Shown piece after piece: positions 33,057 to 43,000 of a stretch of DNA of 64,000 bases. The position numbers and the translations under genes were made by a program. The notes beneath the pieces are model-generated. The model was not told the origin of the DNA. It ran no database searches and saw only the letters and a program-made list of their open reading frames with translations. The stretch's first letter is position 1; each line of letters starts with the position of its first letter. The DNA is taken from NCBI GenBank assembly GCA_964036195.1, contig OZ038460.1:19121526-19185525 (forward strand). The letters run 5' to 3'. The DNA is from Sphaerolaimus hirsutus. Taxonomy: Eukaryota; Nematoda; Chromadorea; Monhysterida; Sphaerolaimidae.

Positions 33057-33685
33057 TTTCAGAAACAAAAGCAGAATTCTTTTTCAATGCCCATGTTTTT
33101 AAAAACGTTGTTCAAAAAAATGAATTTTCACATAAAAATGCTTTCAACGAGTGTTTTGAGGAGGAAATTATTAGATTTTTTAGTGGAGTGGTTGAAAATC
33201 TTTCGAGCTTTTTATTTGGAATAGCGTGCATCCAAGTAATTTTTTTTTGCGAAATACTGGTGAAATATTTATGTTCAATGGAAAATTGTCCTGACCTCGC
33301 GTTTTAAAAACAACAACGGTTCGAAAAACGGCTAGAATAAAACCCTGCCAACCCTATGTTGAGGATGCATAATGTTGCGTTTTTGTGGTGAAAGATTCCT
33401 TAAATCGATTGTTGTTAACGTGTTTTTATCGTTGCTAATTGAGCTAAAATAATGCGTAATGTAATGTGCCTGAACAATGTTAATATTCAGATAAAATACA
33501 TACGATTTGCAGATATATTTTTACGATTTTGTATCTGGTAAATTGTGATTTTTTTAAAATAATTTAATTAACCCAGTGTCAAAACATAATGTGCCCCATT
33601 TTAGAATCTCTGTAATTTTTGTGTTCACATTTACTACAAATGTACGATCAATACCTAGTGCTAGTTTCATTTTTGAAACCGTCGT

Positions 33686-34039
33686 TAGTGATGGAAAAGC
33701 GTTAAGAAGATAAGTCCATTTTCGCGTAATTTTAAAATTAGCGCCAGATGTTTACATAGTTGGCGCCATTTTTTTCATGTGCACCGCTTTATCAGAGGAA
33801 ACGTAAACGTATCTACTCAGTACTCGAGTATACGTATTTTTGAGTAAACGTAAAAATACGTTTGATTAACTATGGCGCCAGGGTCAGATCTCGCAGTATG
33901 TAAGGCGACATTTCAATTTTTCAGTGAAATTTTTCCAAGGAATCTGAAAATTTGTCACTTGACGGGTTGATGATTCACTTAATTTGAAACTTAATTTTAC
34001 ACTTTTCACTTGACTGGTCAGCTTCGCATTCCATCACTA
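33686..34039 (+). mobile_element. hAT-like element, TAGTGATGGAA family
   Basis: TTAGTGATGGAAAAGCG .. CATTCCATCACTAA with a palindromic ACTCGAGTATACG block. The inverted duplication breaks inside this element (33843), so arm 2 has only part of it. Confidence 0.7.
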
Positions 34040-34432
34040 ACGTTTACACAAACCACTTCCGAGTGTTCCTGAATAAAAAGTCCGCGTTCTATAACCGCAA
34101 ATTCTAAAATAATCCCCCTCACTGAATAACTTACTGAATGGGATTTAATTGAAAATATTCATTGGGTCAAGGTTTTAGGTTAACGATTAGGTACATTATA
34201 AATGTCATCTACCTACGTAATGATGAAATTTGGTGGGCACTGATTGAAGGCATCCGAATTTTGGCGTCTAGATTTGGCTGCTTTGTTTTTTTGGTGAATA
34301 AGTTCCAATTTTTTTCTGATTTTAAGTTTTGATGATAAGTTGATGAGTTTAAGATGATGAGTGTTTTGGCAATCCCGACGAATGCTCTCTTATTTACACT
34401 GACTTCAATACATTTCCTCCTGAATGTATCCC

Positions 34433-34626
34433 CAGGTGGCAGTCACAAGCCCTGTGAAGTGTAAAGTAAAGTGTCAAATGTAAAGTCAAATGAAAGGAAA
34501 GTGTCAATCAAAACAAAGAAAATATTTTATTACTGAACTTTGCATGACAATTGACAGTTTACTTTGCATTTGACTTTACATTTGACACTTTACTTTACAC
34601 TTTACAGGGCTTGGGACTGCCACCAG
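34433..34626 (+). mobile_element. Foldback element (CAGTCACAAGCCC ends)
   Basis: CCAGGTGGCAGTCACAAGCCCTGTGAAG .. CTTTACAGGGCTTGGGACTGCCACC. Close relative of 13487-13715. Confidence 0.8.
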
Positions 34627-34980
34627 TCGGAAGATAACTCCCAGGCGATTATTGGAGAACTTGCGGTATTATTTTTAGGTTGCTTATGTTGTTATTTATT
34701 TACATTATAAATGATATTATTTATATTTCCATGCGACAATGACCGGCATATGTTAGACAATCCCTCGCAATGTTACGTTTTCCAGAGTATTTTGAAATGT
34801 TGCATATAACATATGTCCCATAATATGCTTTCATCGAATGAAAAAAAAATTAAACTTTAAAAGCATTCGCCACATAAAAAATTGAACCCGCAACATAATT
34901 GAACTAAAATAGAGTAGATACCAAAACCAGTTGACATGCGGGGTGTGTGGCGTGAATCCACCGTCACTTAAAATCACATA

Positions 34981-35235
34981 CCGTATTTCCTCGAAATACC
35001 CCCCTCCTCGAAATACCCCCCTCAAAATGGGCACCATGTATTTGTGGTCTGGAAAATGCATAACGGACGTTCAAAACACTTACTGTGTTACGTTAGAACA
35101 TCGTTTATACCATCTACATCCTTATATACGGCTGTAAAAACTTATAAATGCTGGTTATTGTTGCATTTTCCACGTTTTTTTCTCAAAATTTACACTGAAA
35201 AAAAACCCCCAGGGGGATTATTCAAGCAAATACGG
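34981..35235 (+). mobile_element. TA-target MITE (CCGTATTTCCTCG family)
   Basis: CCGTATTTCCTCGAAATACCCCC at the left and a shortened right end CAAGCAAATACGG, with TA flanks. 255 bp. Confidence 0.8.
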
Positions 35236-35381
35236 TATTCACATTCCGGGCGCCTGCCATCCCCCAAAAGCCCCATCTAGAACCTCTGCTATTTTCAAGC
35301 ACAATCTGTCATATCTAGGGCTGGCCAGCACCTGGACAGAAACTGGCAACTTGCCAGAATTCAGCATCGATTTATTCCGTC

Positions 35382-35765
35382 CCAATGGCGCTACACACAC
35401 TGGATGTCAACTGTCAACTGTTTCGGTGTCAACTCGATTTGGTTGAATTTAGGTAGCAGGACAATTTTGAAGGACACATGCGGCAATGTCTAAGAGGAAT
35501 TTATATTGCCATGTGCATTTGAACACGGTTTCGCCACCCATAAACTAAAAATATATGAAAAACTGTCGGGCCAGTTGACATCCGACAGTTTTTCATAAAT
35601 TTTTAGTTTATGGGCCGCGAAACCGTGTTCAATTGTACATGGCAATATAAATTCGTCTTCGAAATTGCCGCATGTGCCCTTGAAAACTGTCCTGCAAGCT
35701 ACAGTGTCATAAAATCGAGTTGACACTGAAACAGTTGACATCCAGTGTGTGTGGCACCAATGGCA
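35382..35765 (+). mobile_element. Inverted-repeat element, CACACACTGGATGTCAAC family
   Basis: GCGCTACACACACTGGATGTCAACTG .. CAGTTGACATCCAGTGTGTGTGGC with long complementary arms meeting near 35570 (ACTGTCGGGCCAGTTGACATCCGACAG). Confidence 0.8.
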
Positions 35766-36065
35766 CGCAAGTAGATGGCACGCCCTGGCAGTTTGCCAGA
35801 ATTGTGTAGCCGAGGTTGAACGGCTGCACACACTTCTATTTTTGCAGTGTTTGAATGACTAAAAGTACCTGGAAAATCTTGCTTGGTTGTGGTGGTACAG
35901 GGGCCCCGTGGGATGTGCGGCTGATAACAGATTGTGAAAAAGCTGTAGGAAAGATGCCATCAGCAGTTTCGGAAACGTTGGGTCAGCCATTATTCAGATG
36001 GAATACTGTAGATTTAAGTGTAAACTGTGCAGTCATACATAAGGAGATATCTTTTGCGATGTGAT
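35766..36065. other. Intergenic, nothing recognised
   Basis: A short open frame at 35855-36064 has no recognised motif and no support as an exon. Confidence 0.4.
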
Positions 36066-36560
36066 TAACGATGGCAAAACGTCCGGAAAAAAGTATTTAA
36101 ATTTTTAAGTATTTTTTCTAAAACGACTTTTTGAATTTTCGATTTTTTCCCAAAAATACTTTTCGAATTTCGAATTTAGTTTTCGAATTTTTTAATTTTC
36201 GAATCTTTTGGGTAGTTTTCGAAATTTTTTGGTAGTTTTCGAAAAATTTTGGTAGTTTTTGAATTTTTAAAAATAGTTTGAATTTTTTGGAAAAAAAGAT
36301 TGTATTCAAAGTTATGGTATGTAATTATTGTTAAGTTATTGTATGTAATTTAATTGTCAATTGATTTGGAACATTGAACTTAAGAATACATATCAATGCC
36401 TTGAATTCCCTAAAAAATTCGAAAAGTCTTCGAATCTTTTGAAAAAAATCTATTTTTATGTATTTTTTCACCGCGTGCTCAAAAATTCGAAAAGTCCCAA
36501 AAAATTCGAAAATTCGACAAGGTTTTCGAATTTTCGAATCCTTTCTGCTATCATTAGATG
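36066..36560 (+). mobile_element. AATTCGAAAA-rich element
   Basis: ACGATGGCAAAACG .. GCTATCATTAGA with TTTTCGAATTTT units. Diverged relative of 14189-14508. Confidence 0.55.
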
Positions 36561-36921
36561 TGATAGCGTTGAATCTGAAATGTTTAATGTTTGACTCCAG
36601 TTAAAGTGAAAAGTTTCTGCGGCTCAAAATTAGAAACTTTGAAAGGTTCAAAAGTGAAACGTGAAACAAGTGAAGGGTATCAAAATTAGAAAAGAAGTTT
36701 TAAATACATAATGCAAACGTTTTTTAAATAGTATAAGATTCAACTTTCGCCCACGTAAAGTTACCCAGCAACATCGGTAGCTTCACCCGAAAAGACCGAT
36801 TTCGCAATCTCACCGCCCAAACCGTATCCAAATCTGCACACCTTTCAACTTTTCCACCAAAAAGGAAAAAAAATTGTACAACCCTAGCCCGACACCCGCA
36901 ATACCCTAAACGGAGGGAAAA
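36561..36921. other. Upstream region of UBA2
   Basis: Presumed promoter and 5' UTR. No TATA box or initiator that I would defend. Confidence 0.4.
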
Positions 36922-37068
36922 ATGGCTGAACCCAGCAACCCCGCTCTGAAACAAAACGGGCAATGGGACAATGTTTGTCGGGCGAAATTGCTCATGGTGG
37001 GCGCGGGCGGCATCGGCTGCGAGCTGTTAAAGAATTTAGTGCTGGCTGGCTTTAGAGATATTACTGTG
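36922..37068 (+). CDS. UBA2: UBA2 exon 1
   Basis: The ATG at 36922 opens [15 protein letters not shown], then [20 protein letters not shown], the ATP-binding motif at the usual distance from the N-terminus. Donor gtgagt, phase 0. Confidence 0.95.
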
Positions 37069-40000
37069 GTGAGTTTTTTTTTTTGCGGAGACTTGGGTTT
37101 GAAATTGGAATTTGGACGACGGATCATTTTCGTTTCATGTGGTCAACCTCATTGATTAGGTACGTTGTTTTCGAGCGAAATTCGACTATTCTAGGTTTAT
37201 AACCTTCTTTTGGATCAGTGCCAATTTTCTGTTGCCATTTGACGCACCTCTCGTTGAAGCAATTTGTATGACTTAACTGTTAACATTATGTGAGAAACCA
37301 TGCCATCACACAGAAAACACTGTTTTGAAACAATGTATACATAGAAATTCATACCAATAATGTAAATAAATTCAAATTCAAGTGTATAAATGCACTGGGG
37401 TGCGTAGCGTCAAAACGAAGATCTAATGTGTGTTTTGTATTTCCTTCAAAATTTCGCCAATTTAACCTGCCCGAATTCTGGCACTTTACATTAGAATCCA
37501 CACACCGTGGGGCAGAATTCGGACCACTGGCACATTGCCAACAGTAGATATAATCTGATCAAGTCACTGCATTCAGATCGACCTGGACACAATCGACGTG
37601 AGCAATTTGAACCGGCAGTTTCTGTTCCACAAACGACACATTGGCCAGCCGAAAGCTAAAGTAGCGGTGGAGAGCGCTTTGCAGCTATGTCCAGAGGTAT
37701 GTTTGAAACGTTACGGTAAAACACTTCATTTAAATAAAGAGCTAAATCTTTAATTCTCCTTAATTTTTCGCACTGCGTTCTTTCACTATCCTTGAAAAAT
37801 TTCCGCTGTCCCGCAACCTGTAAAGTGTCAAATGTAACTAGGGTTGGAAAAAAACGTTTTTTTTTAATTCCATGTCCAAAAACGTTTTTTTAATTAAAAA
37901 CATTTTTTATACGTTTTTAAAAGCTCCCAGATATGGCCCTGGGTCAATATATATAGGTATATCAGACAAGTGACAATACTCTGTGATGTTATATATGACC
38001 ATATAATGGCCGTGGAGCCATGGGATAGCATTATAAGTGGTGATTTGTGTCAAAAATATCCATTTTTGTCGATACGTTCGTATATCGCCTTATAGTCGAA
38101 TGTTCGTGACTTCAGGTAAAGTTTGGCACGGAATAGTGATGAAACAAGGTTATAAAAGGAGGTTGTTACTTTGGTAGTGATGTTACACACTGTGGAGGTA
38201 CATGGAAGCACATTACCAGAATATTATATACTACAGCAACATATGACGGCTTATTTACCCATGGTAGCACTAGGGTTGGCCGATGTTTTTTTTTAAACGT
38301 TTTTTATTAAAAAAAAACGTTTTTTTTAAAAAAAAAACATGACGTCCGAAATGTTTTTTTTTTAAAAAAAACATCGGCCAAAATTTTTAGTACTAAGCAC
38401 TAAGTATTTTGCAAAATTTTTGCGCGCAAGCGCGCAATTTCACACACAAATTAGCATTGGTGGTTGTTTTCATTGGTTTTGTGGCATTTTTAGTATCAAA
38501 GTATCCATTTCTATGTGCTACCATGGGTTAATAAGCCGACATATGTTGCTGTAGTATATAATATTGAGGTAATGTGCTTCCATGTACCTCCACAGTGTGT
38601 AACTTCACTCTCAAAGTAACAACCTCCCTTTATAACCTTGTTTGATCACTATTCCATGCCAAACTTTACCTGAAGTCACGAACATTTGACTATAAGGCGA
38701 TATACGAATGATATGTCGACGAAAAATGGATATTTTTGACACAAATCACCACTTATAATGCTATCCCATGGCTCCACAGACATTATATGGTCATATATAA
38801 CATCACAGAGTATTGCCACTGTCTGATATACCTATATATGTTGACACAAGGTCACATCTGGGAGGTTTTAAAAAAAAACGTTTTTTATTAAAAAAAAACG
38901 TTTTTTTTTAAAAAAAAACGTTTTTTTTTTAAAAAAACATCGAGTTAAAAAAAAACGTTTTTTTTCCAACCCTAGGTAGCACATAGAAATGGATGGTTTG
39001 ATACTCAAAATGCCACAAAACCCATGAAAACCACCAATGTCAACTTGTGTGTGAAATTGCGCGCTTGCGCGCGAAATTTTTGCAAAATACCTAGTGCTTA
39101 GTACTAAAAATTTCGACCGATGTTTAAAAAAAAAAAATGTTTCGGACCTCGTGTTTAAAAAAAAACGTTTGACTGTTGACATTTTTGCATGCTATTTGAC
39201 ATTTGACAATCGTTAACCTGCCACCCAGGCGAAGCTGACGTACAAGCACGACTCGGTGATCAGCGCAGAGTACAACGTGGAGTTCTTCCAGCAGTTCTCC
39301 GTCGTGTTGAATGCACTCGATAATAGAGGTCGGTGGAGTTGAATTGATTGTTTATTGATTCGATTTTTTTGTGAAAGTATATATTTTTTGTAACTGTGAA
39401 AGTGCATGTAACTTTGGGTTCACACGATGTCCGTATAGATAGCGGCAAAACATACACTCCTGGACAAATGCCTTTATCCTCCTGATCGGGAACAAAAAAA
39501 TTCAATGCCTTCCCTGCTAATGTGCTAACTGTGTTGGGATATAAATGGGATGAATTCTTGTAGATAAAGGTGCCTTTATGCCACATGTCGATTTTTAGGT
39601 TTGTGGGTGCCTTGCTGCTCGTTTGATAGCGCCCCAAAGTCAAATTTCCGGTGGAAAAACGTCTTAATCTTTTATCCTAAAACGTTAAAACAAAGAAGAA
39701 AACATGGTAAAACAATGAAAAAGACTGCGATGCAATATAAAATACCCTCAATGAACTGCTAAAATAGTTATCATTTTGCCAATTTGTATTCAAAATGGTA
39801 TACTCAGTGTACTTGATAATCTGCACTAGCATTGATTTCGCATCATGTTCAAAATTGTCTGCCGTCAGTTGGCAGATAAATATCGACCCGGCATGGAGCG
39901 CATTTTTGAATTTATGAACAAAACGAAATGTTGGCACCATGCCAGCTCACGACTGCACGCATTAAGCAAAATGTAAAAAATATATATATTGATTATGTAC

Positions 40001-43000
40001 GCAGAGTGGGGCCATATTCCGACTGTGGGGGGTTTATATAATTACCCTCTCTATGTATGAGTTTCACCACTCAGTGACCCATATTCAATGTTTGGTTCAC
40101 CATTGAACCAAAAAAGTACAAGGGATAAAGACATTTTTCCAGGAGTGTAGGTCCGTATGGGTAGCGGTGTTCGAACAAATATGTTGATACTTCTAGGTAG
40201 GGTAGGATATGGGTAGGGTTCAAACGGGATTGACTTTCGGGAATTTTCGAGATCGGGATTGGGGTTTCGGGATCGGGGCTGCAAAATCCCAAAAAAAATT
40301 CGGAATTCGAAACGCTGCAAAATCCCGTTTGATCCCAAAATCCGTCATCTAAAAATCGAAATGTCACATTCCAACAACAATCAAAATGGTTTCCCCCCCC
40401 CAGCCGCCCGAAACCACGTGAATCGTCTGTGTCTGGCGGGCAAGGTGCCCTTGATCGAGTCGGGTTCGTCGGGCTACCTGGGCCAGGTGTCCGTCATCCG
40501 CAAAGGGCACACCGAGTGCTACGAGTGCGAGCCTAAGCCCGCTGCCAAGACTTATCCTGGTGGGACTTTCAGAACATGTTAAGTGCCCTGGGAAATGTCA
40601 TGTGTTATGGAAAGTGTCTAAAGTCATGTAAAATGTCCTGGAAAATGAGAAACTCGCCGTTTGTCATTTTCCAGGGAATTTTACATGACTTTTGACACTT
40701 TGCATGACTTTTCACATTTTACAGGGCATTTTACAGGCTCTGGGAGTGCCCCCTGGCTGCACTATTAGGAATACGCCCACGGAGAGTATACATTGCGTCG
40801 TGTGGGCTAAGCATCTTTTCAAGTGGGTTGTTTTGTGTACTGTTTTGTGCCGTTTTTTTTTGTTTTTGTTTTCTGGTATTGGAGTTGCGGTGGTGTGTTT
40901 GGGCTTTTTCGGTGGTGGGCTTTTTCTTTTAAAATCTTCGGACTTCACTATACAATGTTGTTGCACTAAGGTACGATTACTTATGCCTTAAATTTCAATT
41001 TGAGTGGACCTGTTCTGTTCGATTCACGTTTGATTTTATTCAGTCCGAACTTTTTGATGAGAGAACAATCTACATAAATTTACGTCTTTTTGGCTCAATG
41101 CCAACAATTTGTAATGTGTTTGATTCTGCGCGAATGAAGGATGATTCGACGTTTACAATGATTGGTTTTCTTCGACAGAACATTTCCGATATTTTTGTGT
41201 CGACATTCCATATTGTTGCAAAAGTTGCGATACGACAAATTTTTGGCACGCAGCCAGCTGTTCGGCGAGTGCGATATTGATGAAGACGTGTCACCAGATA
41301 CCGCAGATCCTGAGCTTAAAGGTGATTTTTTGTTACATAGCATTACATTGCGGAAGTTGAATGGTTGATTTGGGGCATCTGGGTCTTTTTTTGTAAGTAG
41401 GAAGTGTCAAGTAGGAATTGAAAGTGTCAAGTTGGAATTTTTGCATTGAATTATCGCCCAAAAATAGCTGAAGCAATCTAGAGGGTCGTTTTTCATCGCA
41501 GAAAACGGTGTGCCTTCGGACGTTGCCACGAATGGATCCGGATCTACTGTGGACGAACCGGCGAAAGTGTCCACTCGCAGCTGGGCCGCCGGCAATAACT
41601 ATGAACCCAAGATGCTCTTTGAGAAGGTTGTTTCGGGGTTGGGTGAGATTAGGTGACTTGATGCGGTGTATGCATGTGTTTGTTGGCATTGTGCCAACTT
41701 CCTCACGGCGTGTAACTTTTTGTCAATCAGCAGATATATTGATGTTAGGTATTTTCACATTTATATTTACGTATGGACAAATTTACAGTAAATAACAAAT
41801 ATTTTCGTTTTGTAATAGTATATATTATATCTGATACAAATATATATTTTTAAGTAATACAATCACACTTTCAGCTGTTCCACACGGATATAAAATACTT
41901 GCTGAGCATGGGTCGTTTGTGGAAAACTCGCCGCCCGCCCACACCCCTCCAGTGGGGCGATTTACCTGATGCACGTGCGTTTTACGTTGTTTTTTTTTGT
42001 GTGGGGGGTGTTCAAGGGTTTTCTTTGTGTAGGTTTTTCATCGTGTAGAAGTCAAAATGGGTGAAAAATCGCTATAAATAGGTGAAAAATAGGTCCCGTC
42101 CCACACACGCTAGTTGACATCGACACCAAATGTCAACTGGTTCCTATCCCATTTCCAAGCTTGCATTTGAACGTCGTTCGTTGGCTCGATAGTAAGCTTT
42201 CAATCGGGATCGTTAACCAGTTGACATTTGGTGTCGATGTCAACTAGCGTGTGTCCGCCCATGTTTATATATTTACATTTCGAAAAATGATATTTTCCCG
42301 ATTTTGCCGCAGTGGCCGGCAGCGCTGCGCAGTCGGGTTCGGCAGCGGCGCAAAATCAACTCAAAGACCAGTCGGTTTGGACGCCGTTGCAGTGCCGCGA
42401 CGCTTTTAACGATTCCGTTAAAGTTCTCAGCGAAGCCATGACGGAAAAAGAGAAGGAAGGTGCAGTTTTGGTGTGGGATAAGGTCGGTTTTGTTGTTATT
42501 GTTTTTTTTTGTTTTTAAATTTTTGCCCGACATTTCGGGCAGCCCGTTTCAATTGAATATGAATTATATCAGCTATTTGGCGGAATATAATTATTGATAT
42601 CAACGCCGAAAATCGATTTCACATTTCAATCCATCCACACAAAAATTCACTCAGGACTCGGCCCCCTGCGTGGATTTCGTCACCGCTTCAGCCAATCTGC
42701 GCGCTTTATGTTTCGGCATTGTATCCAAATCTCGTTTCGAAGTGAAATCTATGGCCGGAAATATCGTGCCCGCCGTGGCCACAACGAATGCAATTGTTGC
42801 TGGAATGATTGTTATGGAGACTCTGAAAGTGGTCAGGGGACAGTTTCAGATGAATAGGGCGGTTTGTTTGGGGGGGGGGGCTTTCGTTGAAGGTAGATTG
42901 CATTTTTCTTGTTTTTGGGGTGCCAATTCCGCAAGTAGAAAAGTGATGAGAGATAAGTGATGTTACATGCCATAAGTCGAGGCAGGGCCGTATCCAGGGG

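Noticed and set aside
39677-39940. Possible transposase fragment in the Tc1/mariner-type element
   Set aside because: The - strand frame shows no DDE or helix-turn-helix motif that I can identify.
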